NCBI RefSeq assembly: GCF_040689395.1
Contig: NZ_JBFAZX010000007.1
Span: forward strand, 248,001 to 312,000
Reading direction: 5' to 3'
Source of the DNA: Dactylosporangium sp040689395
GTDB taxonomy: Bacteria; Actinomycetota; Actinomycetes; Mycobacteriales; Micromonosporaceae
Length of the DNA: 64,000 nucleotides
Part shown: positions 17,199-26,784 of the stretch, piece after piece
Numbering within the stretch: position 1 is the stretch's first letter
Layout of the letters: each line of letters starts with the position of its first letter
The notes under the pieces: generated by a model
What the model was told of the DNA's origin: nothing
Databases searched by the model: none
Seen by the model: only the letters and a program-made list of their open reading frames with translations
Program-made: the position numbers and the translations under genes

Positions 17199-18188
17199 TC
17201 AGTGGCCGACCGGGCTCGACTGGGTGACGTGTTCACGGATCGCCTGCCGCCACCGCTCGTAGTTCGGCAGCAGTTCGTCGCCGGAGTCGACGGCGACGCT
17301 GTCGGCCAGCGCGTCCGCGGCGGTCGCGGACATCCCGGTCAGGGCGCGCACGGCAGTCTCGGTGTGTTCGGGGCAGTAGCCCGCGTGCATCCGCGCCTTC
17401 GCGGCGAACACCGCACCTTGGGCCAGATGCGCCTGGTGCGTGCCGGCGGCCCGGCGCAGCGCCTCGAAGCCCTCGCCGTCGCACCCCCCGGCGAACGCGG
17501 AGGCCAGTCCCACGCCGCTCCACAGATCCGGCTGCCGCTCCTGCGCGAAGCCGCGCACGGTCGCCGCGACGTCGTCGACCGCGGCGGCATGGCGGAACCA
17601 CAGCATCCGGCCAACTCCCTGGTCGAACGCCCGCGGGAAATAGTCGGCCCGGCCCTGCCATGGGTACGGCTTGGGCCGCCGCTGCCCGGTGACCCAGGTG
17701 TCCTGGTCGAAGTAGGCCGCGTCGAAGCCGTAACCGTCGACGGCGAGCCAGCTCATCGTCGGGTGATAGCGGGTGTCGGTGAGGTCCGGCAGAACCTTGC
17801 GCCACAACGGCCGCGGCAGGCGCGCCATCGCGAAGCCGATCCCGATGTAGGCGAGGAAGAGGTGCGGGCCGCCCGGCCCTTCCAGCAGCGCCCTGGTCCG
17901 CTTCCCGGTGCCGGGGCCCATCGCGTCGAGCACCGTGCAGGCCATCGTGGCGCCCTCGTAGGCGAACCCCCGGCGCTCCTGGTCGACCAGGTCGAGGCGG
18001 CGTTCGATCTCCCAGGCCGGCGGCCCCTCGATGGTCCACTCGAAGCCACAGACCACCGCCTGCGGGATCGCCTCGAGCCATCTGGTCGTCGCCGACGGCT
18101 TGACCGGGAACTTCAGCTTGGTGAATGAGACGTCTTCAAGCGACGGGGCGAGGGCCATGCGGCGCAGCGATCCGAACACCCTTGACAT
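17199..18188 (-). CDS. DUF1702 protein, enediyne E3/UnbL family (first copy)
   Basis: A 329-residue protein of the DUF1702 family, a conserved companion of enediyne polyketide synthases (E3/UnbL). Diagnostic segments are RRGFAYEGATMACTVLDAM, FLAYIGIGFAMARLPRPLW, VDGYGFDAAYFD and FDQGVGRMLWF. These line up with the second copy starting at 63303 (RGFAYEGAAMAFAIRDAL, MAYVGVGWAMARLPRPLW, LDGYGFHQAYF, IDQGIGRATWF). ATG 18188 follows GGGAG at a good distance; TTG 18200 is also possible. Its biochemical role is not established. It is probably near the left border of the cluster, far from the E4/E5 pair. Confidence 0.88.
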   Translation of the reverse strand: MSRVFGSLRRMALAPSLEDVSFTKLKFPVKPSATTRWLEAIPQAVVCGFEWTIEGPPAWEIERRLDLVDQERRGFAYEGATMACTVLDAMGPGTGKRTRALLEGPGGPHLFLAYIGIGFAMARLPRPLWRKVLPDLTDTRYHPTMSWLAVDGYGFDAAYFDQDTWVTGQRRPKPYPWQGRADYFPRAFDQGVGRMLWFRHAAAVDDVAATVRGFAQERQPDLWSGVGLASAFAGGCDGEGFEALRRAAGTHQAHLAQGAVFAAKARMHAGYCPEHTETAVRALTGMSATAADALADSVAVDSGDELLPNYERWRQAIREHVTQSSPVGH

Positions 18189-18379
18189 TGAGTCTCCCAA
18201 TCATCCGGTGTACTGCCCGGCGCGGGTCGCCGCGACGGTTATATCGTCAATCGGCGGCGGAGTGGACACGTCTCTTCGAGTGCGTAAGTGACCGCTCCGG
18301 TCCCCGGGTGCGCAGCGGCCGAGACAGGCCGGTCAGCGTGCTGGATGTGGGCACGGCGATGCGCTCGGTCCGTGCCGAT

Positions 18380-18418
18380 GCGGTTCGCTGGGCACGCGGT
18401 GCGCGCCCAGCGAACCGC
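18380..18418 (-). terminator. Hairpin terminator
   Basis: Perfect 13-bp inverted repeat (GCGGTTCGCTGGG and complement) with a 13-base loop, immediately past the stop codon of the minus-strand gene ending at 18425. Confidence 0.7.
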
Positions 18419-18424
18419 CTGGTG

Positions 18425-19222
18425 TCACGCCGCCGAGAACTGCCCGGCCTGACGCCCCGGGCCGGCCGGACCGCGGTAGGCCTGGGCGATGTCGAGCCAC
18501 TGCTCGGCGAGCTCGCCGGCGGCGACGACCGCGAGGTCGTCGCGGTGCCGGCGGCGGGTGACGAGCAGGCAGAAGTCCTCGGCCGGGCCGGTGATCCGTT
18601 CGGGCGAGTCGGCCGGGCCGAACTCCCACACCGCCCCGGACGGCGCGGTGATCTCGAACCGGAACGCGACGTCCGGCGTCTGCAGCCCGCGGCTCTGGTA
18701 GCCGAAGTCCCAGGTGCGCACCGCGAAGTGCACGACCTGGCCGATGCGGTCGGTCACCCGGCGCCGCACGCCCAGCGCGTCGGCGATGTCCTGGCCGTGG
18801 GCGAAGAGCTCCATCATGCCGGCCATGGCCAGCACCATCGCGGGCAGCGGCCGGACCAGCCACGGCACCAGCTGGTCCATCGGCAGCGCCCCGATCGACT
18901 TCTCCGCCGCGGCGCGCTCCGCACGCCACCGCCGCAGCAGTTCCGCGGGCGGCTCGACGACGTATTCGGAGAGCGCGGCGGTCACATTCGCGTTGAAGTC
19001 GGAGCCGAGCCGGCCGGTCATCGCGATGAACCGGTCCGGGTCCGCGGCCGCCATCCCCGCCATCCGGAACGTGGCGGCCAGGTGGGCGATCTGATGGGCC
19101 ACGGTCCAACCGACCGCGGGTGTGGGCAGCGCCCACTGCTCGGCGTCCAGGTCGCTGACGAGCCGGTCGACGTCGTTGCCGTCCGCGGTCAGGTTGGAGA
19201 TCACCTTCGGCTGTTCTGTCAT
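18425..19222 (-). CDS. Maleylpyruvate isomerase-family (mycothiol-dependent) protein
   Basis: A 265-residue TIGR03083-type protein. The DinB-like bundle has TPAVGWTVAHQIAHLAATF and the metal-site region FAHGQDIADALG, plus HFAVRTWDFGYQSRG. The C-terminal half is the usual SCP2-like extension. ATG 19222 has GGAGG six bases ahead. The ribosome site is directly followed upstream by an IS200/IS605 relic, which therefore occupies its promoter region. In the cluster it could handle a mycothiol conjugate or protect against the reactive product; this is inference. Confidence 0.8.
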   Translation of the reverse strand: MTEQPKVISNLTADGNDVDRLVSDLDAEQWALPTPAVGWTVAHQIAHLAATFRMAGMAAADPDRFIAMTGRLGSDFNANVTAALSEYVVEPPAELLRRWRAERAAAEKSIGALPMDQLVPWLVRPLPAMVLAMAGMMELFAHGQDIADALGVRRRVTDRIGQVVHFAVRTWDFGYQSRGLQTPDVAFRFEITAPSGAVWEFGPADSPERITGPAEDFCLLVTRRRHRDDLAVVAAGELAEQWLDIAQAYRGPAGPGRQAGQFSAA

Positions 19223-19233
19223 CGGATACCTCC

Positions 19234-19563
19234 GTGGATAGTCCGGCCTTCAGGCCGGTGAGGAAACGGATCTCCTGCGGAGCAGGGCAGAGAAGGCCGG
19301 TTCGCCGCCAAGGCGAATCCGGCGTCTGCCGCCCGTGGTGCGCAAGCGAACAGGTGTGCTAGGTTCGTGCGGCTCGGGCAGCGATCACCAAGCTGGCCGG
19401 GCCTACCGCCGGGCTGGCGGGAAGTGACGTCTGTGGAGACGATGTAAGACCGATGGGCGGTACACCGTCCCTCGCCGGTAGTCCGGGTCGGCTGTTGTCG
19501 GTGAAGCAGAAAGCTCAACCCGCGAGGGTTGAATCCCCCTGCTTCAGCTGGGGGAGATGTCAA
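19234..19563 (+). mobile_element. Internally deleted IS200/IS605 (TnpB-type) relic, about 330 bp
   Basis: It opens with GTGGATA and the hairpin CCGGCCTTCAGGCCGG followed by AGGAAACG. The plus strand then encodes a degenerate TnpB C-terminus (TAGLAGSDVCGDDVRPMG, later ARVESPCFSWGRCQ). It finishes with the hairpin-rich right end AATCCCCCTGCTTCAGCTGG...GATGTCAA that is characteristic of this IS family. No transposase of usable length remains. The left boundary touches the ribosome site of the gene at 19222. A shorter relic with the same start lies at 44761. Confidence 0.72.
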
Positions 19564-19597
19564 CTCTGTGGATGCTCTGCGGGCCCGGGCCGCCGTG

Positions 19598-21067
19598 CTA
19601 CCGCGGCGGCAGGGGCACGTGCGCGCCGGCCAGGCCGGTGATCGCGGTCCGCTGCCGGCGGCCCAGCATCGTCACCGCGATGACCAGGCCGACGGCGGCG
19701 AAGATGACGCATGCGGCGAACGTGGCACGGAAACCGGCCGTCGCCGCGGCGATCGGGGTGGCGCCGGCCGAGAAGGACACGAGCACGGTCGAGACGATCG
19801 CGATGCCGAAGCCGCCGCCGATCTGCTGAGCGGCGGTGTTGATGCCCGACGCCAGGCCGAGCTCGGACTCGGCGACGCCGGCCAGGGCCGCGGCCGACGC
19901 CGCGACGGTGCCCAGGCCGAGACCGCAGCCGAAGACGAACAGCGCGACGAACAGGCTGGCGTACGAGCCCCCGCCGGCCACGCTGTACATCAGCAGGGCG
20001 CTGCCGGCGCCGATCAGGACGAGGCAGACCGCGGCGACCGGCCGGAAGCCGAACCGGGTGATGAACGACTGCCCGGCGTACGATCCGACGAACGCCATCA
20101 ACGGCATGATCGACTGTTTGAGGCCGAACTCCAGCGGCGAGTAGCCCAGGACGCCCTGCGTGTACTGGGCGATCGCCAGCGACATGCCGAAGGCGCACAT
20201 GCCCATGGTCACCATGGCCAGGTTGCCGCCCACCAGGACCCGGGAACCCAGCAGGCGCAACGGCAGCAGCGGCGCGCTGGAACGCAGCTCGATGACCACG
20301 AACAGCGCGGCGAGCACGACCGCGGCGCCCGCCGTGGCGAGGGTCTTGGCGTTGAGCCAGCCGACCTCTGGCGCCTGCGCGAGGGTGTACACGATCAGGG
20401 CGAGGACCGCGGTGCTGGTGACGGCGCCGGCGAGGTCGTAGTTGCGGCTCTGCCGCAGGTCCCGGCTCTCCCGCAGCACGAGCGGGATGGCGATCAGCAT
20501 CAGCACCGCCACCGGGACGTTGACGAAGAAGACCCCTTGCCAGCCGAAGCCGCTGGTGAGTCCGCCGCCGACGAGCAGCCCGACGGTGGCGCCGATGCCC
20601 GCGATGCCGGCCCACCCGGCCAGCGCCAGGTGTCGTTCCCGGCCCTCGGGGAACATGGCGGTCAGCAGGGACAGGGCGGTCGGGGTCATCAGCGCCGCCG
20701 ACACCCCGTGCAGCGCCCGCGCCAGGATGAGCACCTCGCCGTTCCAGGCGAAGCCGGAGGCCAGCGATACCAGCAGGAACAGCAGGGTGCCGAGCAGGAA
20801 CATCTTGCGGCGCCCGAGCAGGTCGGCGGCTCGCCCGCCGAGCAGCAGCAGCCCTCCGAAGGTGACGAGGTTCGCGGTGAGGACCCATTGGGCGGCGCTC
20901 TGCGACAGCTGCAGGCGGGTGCTGATGGTGGGGATCGCCAGGATGACGACCTGCGAGTCCAGGATCACCATGAAGTTGGCGGTGCACAGCAGTACCAGCG
21001 CCCACCAACGCCGGGGGTCCGGCTGGGCGCTGTGGGCCGGGGTCACGGCGAGTTGCGCTCTGTCCAT
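19598..21067 (-). CDS. MFS drug exporter, DHA2 (EmrB/QacA) type
   Basis: A 489-residue membrane transporter with about 14 predicted segments. Visible family motifs are ILDSQVVILAIPTI (motif D1 region), LLLGGRAADLLGRRKMF (motif A) and LARALHGVSAALMTPTALS (motif C-like). It should export a drug by proton antiport. ATG 21067 follows AAGGACAG. It sits next to the flavin oxygenase and epoxide hydrolase of the cluster, so self-resistance or product efflux is likely. A second DHA2 exporter lies at 35280. Confidence 0.88.
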   Translation of the reverse strand: MDRAQLAVTPAHSAQPDPRRWWALVLLCTANFMVILDSQVVILAIPTISTRLQLSQSAAQWVLTANLVTFGGLLLLGGRAADLLGRRKMFLLGTLLFLLVSLASGFAWNGEVLILARALHGVSAALMTPTALSLLTAMFPEGRERHLALAGWAGIAGIGATVGLLVGGGLTSGFGWQGVFFVNVPVAVLMLIAIPLVLRESRDLRQSRNYDLAGAVTSTAVLALIVYTLAQAPEVGWLNAKTLATAGAAVVLAALFVVIELRSSAPLLPLRLLGSRVLVGGNLAMVTMGMCAFGMSLAIAQYTQGVLGYSPLEFGLKQSIMPLMAFVGSYAGQSFITRFGFRPVAAVCLVLIGAGSALLMYSVAGGGSYASLFVALFVFGCGLGLGTVAASAAALAGVAESELGLASGINTAAQQIGGGFGIAIVSTVLVSFSAGATPIAAATAGFRATFAACVIFAAVGLVIAVTMLGRRQRTAITGLAGAHVPLPPR

Positions 21068-21180
21068 GGCACTGTCCTTTGCTCGGGACCGAAGTGGATT
21101 GCGCGATCGACGAGCAGGGGCCCTTCCGCGGACGGAAGAACCCCTGCCTGTTTCTTGCGGATTGCTGTTGTTGGGTCTGC

Positions 21181-22500
21181 CTAGCGCTTGGCGCGCAGCA
21201 CGCGCCGGATGATGTTCGGGCGCATCAGCGCGTCGGGCGGATCGACCAGGCCCGCCGCGCGCAGGAACGCGGTCGTCAGGACGCCGTCGTTGACGGCGGC
21301 GGCCTGCAGGCGCGGGATGAACAGGTTGCCCATCCGCGTCTTGAGGGTGCGGCGGCCCTGCACCTCGGGGAAGCCGAGGTCGGCGCCGGCCGACATGTCC
21401 CACGGCGCGTCGATGATCTTGGAAAGGTCCCGGAAGAACGCCGCGGGCACCGGCGGGCCGCTGCGCAGGTGCTCACCGAGCATCCGGGCCGCGATCGCGG
21501 CGACCGTCATGCCCTGGCCGTAGACGGGGTTGAAGACGCACGCCGCGTCCCCCATGACCAGCAGCCCGTCCGGGAAACGCGCCAGCCGCTCGTAGTGCTG
21601 ACGCACGCTGGCCGGGAACCGGAACGACATCGGTTCACCCATCGGCTCGGCGTCGCGGACCGCCTTGTAGATCTCCGGCACCGGCAGCGACTGCACGTAC
21701 GCCAGGAAGCCCTCGATGTCCGTCGGCGGCCGGTCGCCGAGGATGCCGGTCAGCGACACCGAGTAGCGGTCCGGCATCCGGGCGAAGATCGCCCCCCGCC
21801 GCATCGCCGGCGTGGCCACCGGGAGCAGGGCGATGTCCCCGCCGATCGGGTCGAACGGCAGCGGCCCCTTGAAGTCGAGCGTGGTGTAGGTCAGGTCCAT
21901 CTTGACCCGCTCCTCCGGCACCTGCGGGTAGCCGAATTCCTGCAGCCAGCGCGGCGTCCGCGAGCCCCGGCCGGTCGCGTCGACCACGAGGTCGGCGGTG
22001 AGCGTCACCTCGTCCTCGCCGCGCCGCTGCACGCGCACACCGGTGATCCGGCTGCGATCCGGCGACGCCACCAGCCCGACGATGTCGGTGTGCTCGCGGA
22101 ACTCCACGTTGCCCAGGGCCCTGACCCGGCCCCGGATCCGGGCCTCCAGCAGTGGCCGGCCGGCCGCGACGCAGATCAGCCCGGTCTCCGCCTTCTGGAT
22201 CATCCGGCCGTTGAAGTACCAGCTCAGGCTGGTGCCGAAGTCGCCGACGGGCACCCCGATCGAGACCAGTTCGTCGGTGAAACCCGGGAACAGTTCCTCG
22301 AGGATCTGCTGGCCGCGGGCGAGCAGCGCGTGGATGTGGTGACCCTGCGGGATCGCCTGGCGCGGCCCGGCCGGCCCGGAGAGGTCATCACGGTCGATGA
22401 CCGTCACCTTCCGGTACGCCTGCGCAAGCATCCGGGCCGCGAGTGACCCCGCAATGCTGCCGCCGAGGACCACCGCGTGCTCGCCGTGATGGTTGCCCAT
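21181..22500 (-). CDS. FAD-dependent monooxygenase/oxidoreductase
   Basis: A 439-residue flavoprotein of the PHBH/geranylgeranyl-reductase fold. The dinucleotide site HAVVLGGSIAGSLAARML is at the N-terminus, the DG-like motif DLVVDATGRGSRTPRW in the middle and the second FAD motif DGLLVMGDAACVFNPVYGQG near 320. No NAD(P)H-specific signature is obvious. It probably oxygenates or dehydrogenates a polyketide intermediate. It is divergent from the epoxide hydrolase across a 258-base promoter region and precedes the exporter on the same strand, 113 bases away. Confidence 0.83.
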   Translation of the reverse strand: MGNHHGEHAVVLGGSIAGSLAARMLAQAYRKVTVIDRDDLSGPAGPRQAIPQGHHIHALLARGQQILEELFPGFTDELVSIGVPVGDFGTSLSWYFNGRMIQKAETGLICVAAGRPLLEARIRGRVRALGNVEFREHTDIVGLVASPDRSRITGVRVQRRGEDEVTLTADLVVDATGRGSRTPRWLQEFGYPQVPEERVKMDLTYTTLDFKGPLPFDPIGGDIALLPVATPAMRRGAIFARMPDRYSVSLTGILGDRPPTDIEGFLAYVQSLPVPEIYKAVRDAEPMGEPMSFRFPASVRQHYERLARFPDGLLVMGDAACVFNPVYGQGMTVAAIAARMLGEHLRSGPPVPAAFFRDLSKIIDAPWDMSAGADLGFPEVQGRRTLKTRMGNLFIPRLQAAAVNDGVLTTAFLRAAGLVDPPDALMRPNIIRRVLRAKR

Positions 22501-22758
22501 TTAGATAGCCTCCTCGAATGTGGCAGAATCAATGTCCCCGGACAGCGTATCGGCGCGCGGTGTCAGATCTTCTCGTAGAATGCTCAGTGCCGGCTACCGC
22601 TTCTGCCTGGTAGGACGATGTGGATAGGATACGGCCGTACGGACGCCGCGATTTCCTGTCGAATGTGCGCCACGAGCCCATTCGCATTCTTGCGAAACAG
22701 TCGAAGGAATCGTCGAAATGCGTTTGTCGTCCCCTTTCATCAAAGTGAGGACCGTGGC
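22501..22758. promoter_or_regulatory. Divergent promoter region
   Basis: 258 bases between the flavoprotein (minus) and the epoxide hydrolase (plus). It is less GC-rich than its surroundings and must carry both promoters. No clear operator was recognised. Confidence 0.45.
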
Positions 22759-23919
22759 ATGATTCCGTTCCGCATCGACGTCGCTCAGGCTGACCTCGAC
22801 GACCTGCACCGCCGGCTCGAGACCACCCGCTGGCCCGCCGACGTGGCCGGTGACGACTGGAGCCGCGGCGTCCCCCAGGCATACCTGCGGGACCTGGTGG
22901 ACTACTGGCGGACCAGCTACGACTGGCGCGCCGCGGAGGCCCGGCTCAACGCCTTCCCGCAGTTCACCACCGAGATCTTCGGGACCAACGTGCACTTCCT
23001 GCACGTCCGTTCGCCCGAGCCCGACGCCACCCCGATGATCATCACCCACGGCTGGCCCGGCTCGTTCGCCGAGTTCCTCGACATCATCGAGCCGCTCACC
23101 GACCCGCGCTCGCACGGCGGTGACCCGGCGACCGCCTTCCACCTGGTCATCCCGACGATCCCCGGCTTCGGCTTCTCCGGTCCGGCCAGCGAACCGGGCT
23201 GGAACATGCCCCGGGTCGCCGCCGCGTGGGTGGAGCTCATGCGGAACCTGGGCTACAGCCGCTACGTCGTGCAGGGCGGCGACCTCGGCGCCTGGATCAG
23301 CCTGATCATGGCCGGCATGGATCACGAGCACGTCAGCGGCGCCCACCTGAACTTCCTGCCGACGCCGCCCTCCGGCGACCCGGCGGACATGGCCGGCCTC
23401 ACCGAGGTCGAGATGCGCCGCCTGGGGCTGCTCATGCACTACGTCGACGACCAGTCCGGCTACATGAAGCTCCAGGCGACCAGGCCGCAGACGCTGTCGT
23501 ACGGGCTGAACGACTCGCCGGTCGGCCAGCTGGCCTGGATCGTGGAGAAGCTGCACGAGTGGAGCGACTCGGCCAAGGTGCCCGAGGACGCGTTCGACCG
23601 GGACCGGATCCTCACCAACGTGATGCTCTACTGGCTGACCGGCACGGGCGCCTCGTCCGCGCACTTCTACTTCGACAACGCCGACCTGCTGCCGACCGCG
23701 AAGACGCCCCCGCCCCCGGCCCCGCCGCTGCCGGTGCCGCTGGGCGTGGCCGTCTTCCCCCACGACCCGGGCCAGCCGATCCGGCGCTTCGCTGACCGCG
23801 CCTTCCCGAACATCGTGCAATGGAGCGAGTTCGACCGGGGCGGCCACTTCGCCGCGATGGAGGAGCCCGACCTGCTGATCGGCGACCTGCGGTCGTTCAA
23901 CCGCATCCTGCGCGGCTAG
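22759..23919 (+). CDS. Enediyne-type epoxide hydrolase (NcsF/SgcF-like)
   Basis: A 386-residue alpha/beta-hydrolase of the microsomal-type epoxide hydrolase group. The N-terminal EHN segment is present (IPFRIDVAQADLDDLHRRL), then the oxyanion turn HGWPGS, the nucleophile aspartate in VQGGDLGAWIS, the cap-domain tyrosine near MLYWLTGTGASS, and the catalytic histidine in GGHFAAMEEPD. ATG 22759 follows GTGAGG. In neocarzinostatin and C-1027 clusters such enzymes open an epoxide on the 9-membered enediyne core to a vicinal diol; by context the same is inferred here. A strong hairpin follows. Confidence 0.88.
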   Translation: MIPFRIDVAQADLDDLHRRLETTRWPADVAGDDWSRGVPQAYLRDLVDYWRTSYDWRAAEARLNAFPQFTTEIFGTNVHFLHVRSPEPDATPMIITHGWPGSFAEFLDIIEPLTDPRSHGGDPATAFHLVIPTIPGFGFSGPASEPGWNMPRVAAAWVELMRNLGYSRYVVQGGDLGAWISLIMAGMDHEHVSGAHLNFLPTPPSGDPADMAGLTEVEMRRLGLLMHYVDDQSGYMKLQATRPQTLSYGLNDSPVGQLAWIVEKLHEWSDSAKVPEDAFDRDRILTNVMLYWLTGTGASSAHFYFDNADLLPTAKTPPPPAPPLPVPLGVAVFPHDPGQPIRRFADRAFPNIVQWSEFDRGGHFAAMEEPDLLIGDLRSFNRILRG

Positions 23920-23937
23920 CGCGTCCCGCGACACCCG

Positions 23938-23971
23938 TCGACCCCGGTCTCCTGCGGGAGACCGGGGTCGA
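23938..23971. terminator. Bidirectional terminator
   Basis: Perfect 15-bp stem (TCGACCCCGGTCTCC and complement) with a 4-base loop, between the convergent epoxide hydrolase and O-methyltransferase genes. Confidence 0.8.
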
Positions 23972-24022
23972 TGTATTCGGGGCCGATGTGTTCGGTGCGG
24001 ATGTGCCGAGGCGCGGTCCGGG

Positions 24023-25030
24023 TCAGGCCGCGACCAGCTCAGCGATCGAGATGAACGAGCCCTGGCGGACCTGGTGCACGCCGCGGACCGCGAGGCCGGC
24101 CCGCCCGGCCAGCTCCCGCAGCTGCGCGAGGCCGCGCTCCTTGCCGCCGTAGTAGGCGAGCATCCGCAGGTCCATCGCGGTGTTCGGCGACTCGCCGTCC
24201 GCGCCGATCGCCTCGATGACCAGGACGACGCCCTGCGGCCCGGCGGCCTGCGCGCAGCGGCGCAGGATCCGGGTGGCGTGCTCGTCGTCCCAGTCGTGCA
24301 GGATCGCGGAGAGCACGTAAGCGTCCGCTCCGCCCGGCAACGGGTCGAAGAAGCTGCCCGTCACCACCTCCGTGCGGCCTGCCAGTCCCAGCTCCCGGAA
24401 CCGCTGTCGCGCACCCGCCGCCGGGCCGGCCACGTCGACCAGCGTGCCGCGCAGCGCGTCGTGCCGGGCCAGCAGCACGCTCAGCAGCCCGCCGCTGCCG
24501 CCGCCGACGTCGACGACGTGCTTGAGCGCAGCCCAGCCGTACGCGCCGGCGATGTCGCTGTTGTCGAGCTCGACATGGTGCTGCATCACCGTGTCGAAGG
24601 ACGAGGAGAGCGTGGGATCCGCGGCGAGGTCGGCCCAGAACGAGGTGCCGTACCGCACCGGGTAGGCCGGCTCGCCGGTCAGCACACTGTGCGCCAGTTC
24701 GACGAAGCTGAGGTCGCCGCGGCCGGTCGCGCCCTCCATGTCCAGCCACTTGCGTCTGCCGCCGGGGTGGTCCTCGCGGAGCTGGTCGCCGAGTTCGGTG
24801 GTGGCGTAGTCGCCGTGCTCGTCGCGCCGGAACAGCCCGATGCTCACCAGGTGACGCATCAGCCGGTCCAGGGCGTCCGGGTGCGCGCCGATCTCGGCGG
24901 CCATCGCGGCGGCGCTGCGCCGCCCGGCCGCGACGTGGTCGGCCACCCGCAGCGTGGCCGCCACCCGGATCGCCATCGGCGTCGCGAGGTCGGCCATCGC
25001 GCGTAGGCCCGGGGTGTTTCGCTTCGGCAT
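24023..25030 (-). CDS. SAM-dependent O-methyltransferase (NcsB1-like), first copy
   Basis: A 335-residue class I methyltransferase of the plant-COMT-like type. Residues about 1-100 are the dimerisation/winged-helix domain (ALDRLMRHLVSIGLFRRDEH); the SAM site is VVDVGGGSGGLLSVLL; the C-terminal catalytic histidine region is LSAILHDWDDEHATRILRRC. It should methylate a phenol of the aromatic acid. It lies 49 bases downstream of the ligase gene on the same strand, in the order ligase, methyltransferase, within the aromatic-acid operon. Confidence 0.87.
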   Translation of the reverse strand: MPKRNTPGLRAMADLATPMAIRVAATLRVADHVAAGRRSAAAMAAEIGAHPDALDRLMRHLVSIGLFRRDEHGDYATTELGDQLREDHPGGRRKWLDMEGATGRGDLSFVELAHSVLTGEPAYPVRYGTSFWADLAADPTLSSSFDTVMQHHVELDNSDIAGAYGWAALKHVVDVGGGSGGLLSVLLARHDALRGTLVDVAGPAAGARQRFRELGLAGRTEVVTGSFFDPLPGGADAYVLSAILHDWDDEHATRILRRCAQAAGPQGVVLVIEAIGADGESPNTAMDLRMLAYYGGKERGLAQLRELAGRAGLAVRGVHQVRQGSFISIAELVAA

Positions 25031-25079
25031 CGCGGTCCCTTCGTCCGATCGTTGCTGGGATGGGAGCGGCAGTGCGGTC

Positions 25080-26735
25080 TCAGCCCGCGTCGCGCTGCGC
25101 CGCGACCCGCTCGTGCGCGATCCGGTCGGCGATGTCGGCGCGCAGTGCCTTCTTGTCGATCTTGCCGATGGCGGTGACCGGCAACGACTCCGCGAGCACC
25201 AGCCGCTCGGGCAGCTTGAAGACGGCCACGCCCGCGGCCAGCATCGTCGAGCGCATCATGTTCAGATCGATCCGCCCGCCCACCACGTAGAGGCAGATCC
25301 GCTCGCCGAGCTCGGCGTCCGGCATGGCCACCGCCGCGGCGAGGCTGGCACCGGACTGATAGGCGAAGTTCTCGATCTCCTCGGCTGAGATCTTCTCCCC
25401 GCCGCGGTTGATCACGTCCTTCTGCCGGCCTTCGACCACCAGGTTCCCGTCGGGCCGCCGCCGCACGATGTCGCCGGTGTTGTACCAGCCGTCGTCGTTG
25501 AACGCCAGCGCATTGGCCTGCTCGGCCCGGTAGTAGCCGCGGGGGGTGTACGGGCCCCGGGTGAGCAGAATCCCTGCCTCCCCGTCCGGGACCGGCGCGC
25601 CCTGCTCGTCGACCAGCATCAGCTCGTCGTCGGGGCAGATCGGCCGGCCCTGGGTGCCGCACACGACCTCGGCGGGATCGCCGGGCCGGGTCAGGCACAT
25701 CAGGCCTTCGCCCATCCCGTAGCCGTTCTGCAGGCTGCAGCCCAGCACCGGTTTGATGCGGCGGGCCATCTCGTCGGGGATCCGGGAGCCGGACACCTGC
25801 ACCAGCGCCAGCGAGGCGATGTCCTGGCCCGGGTGTGCGGCACGGTGATCCAGCCAGCGCTGGGCGATCGCGGGCACGAGCGAGGTCATCGTGACCCGTT
25901 CGGCCTCGATCACGGCGAACGCGCGCTGCGGTACCGGCGAACGCGTGATCACCACCCGGCCGCCGCAGAACAGGGCACCGAGCGCACCGGTGAACGGGAA
26001 ACCGTGTCCCAGCGGCAACGCCGTCAGGTAGACGGTGTCGCGATCGACCCCGCAGATCTGCGCGGCCCGCCGGACCATGTAGGAGAAGTCGTTGTGGGTG
26101 CGGCCGATCAGCTTGGGCGCGCCGGTACTGCCCCCGGACAGCACGAAGAGCGCCAGGGCGGTGCCCTCGGGCTCCTCACCCGCTGGTTCGGGGTGCTCCG
26201 CCGGCCGGCAGAACGCCGCCAGATCGAGGCTGCGCTCGTCCAGCTGGTCCGCGGCCACCAGCACGTGCTCCAGCGTCCGGGACTCGCCGGCGACCTCGTG
26301 CGCCAGCGCCTGGTGGTCGAAGCCCTTGACGATGCCCACCGTGACGATCGCCCTGGCCTCGGCGTGCTCGGCGACCTGGGCGATCTCCTGCTTGCGGTGG
26401 CCCTGCAGCGTCAGCACCGGCAGCATGCCGGCGCGCAGGCACCCCAGCACCACGACGAAGAACTCCCAGCAGTTCGGCAGCTGGACCAGGATCCGGTCGT
26501 CCGGGCGCAGGCCGAGCCGGTGCAACCGGGCGCCGGCGCCGTCCACCCGCGCCATCAGCTCCTGGTAGGTCATCCGCACGTCGCCGTCGACCAAGCAGAC
26601 CGCCGCCGGGGTGGCCTCGGCGGCGGCGCGTATGTAGCTGAGCAGCGACCGGCCTTCCCAGTAGCCGCGGGCCACGTACCGGGCGGCGAAGTCGGCGGGC
26701 CACGCCGTCGTGCCCGTCGCCGTGCTCTGCGGCAT
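25080..26735 (-). CDS. Aryl acid adenylating enzyme / CoA ligase (NcsB2, EntE/DhbE family)
   Basis: A 551-residue adenylate-forming enzyme. The P-loop FVLSGGSTGAPKLIGRTH, the core YGMGEGLMCL, the hinge aspartate region YNTGDIVRRR and the C-terminal catalytic lysine segment AIGKIDKKAL are all present. The closest recognisable group is 2,3-dihydroxybenzoate-AMP ligase; NcsB2/MdpB-type naphthoate or benzoate CoA ligases belong here. It should activate the mature aromatic acid for attachment to the enediyne core. ATG 26735 follows AAGGAGGAA. It lies between the two O-methyltransferases. Confidence 0.87.
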   Translation of the reverse strand: MPQSTATGTTAWPADFAARYVARGYWEGRSLLSYIRAAAEATPAAVCLVDGDVRMTYQELMARVDGAGARLHRLGLRPDDRILVQLPNCWEFFVVVLGCLRAGMLPVLTLQGHRKQEIAQVAEHAEARAIVTVGIVKGFDHQALAHEVAGESRTLEHVLVAADQLDERSLDLAAFCRPAEHPEPAGEEPEGTALALFVLSGGSTGAPKLIGRTHNDFSYMVRRAAQICGVDRDTVYLTALPLGHGFPFTGALGALFCGGRVVITRSPVPQRAFAVIEAERVTMTSLVPAIAQRWLDHRAAHPGQDIASLALVQVSGSRIPDEMARRIKPVLGCSLQNGYGMGEGLMCLTRPGDPAEVVCGTQGRPICPDDELMLVDEQGAPVPDGEAGILLTRGPYTPRGYYRAEQANALAFNDDGWYNTGDIVRRRPDGNLVVEGRQKDVINRGGEKISAEEIENFAYQSGASLAAAVAMPDAELGERICLYVVGGRIDLNMMRSTMLAAGVAVFKLPERLVLAESLPVTAIGKIDKKALRADIADRIAHERVAAQRDAG

Positions 26736-26784
26736 CACGTTCCTCCTTGTCCGGTGGTCCTTGTCCGGTGATGCTCGTGGTTCG

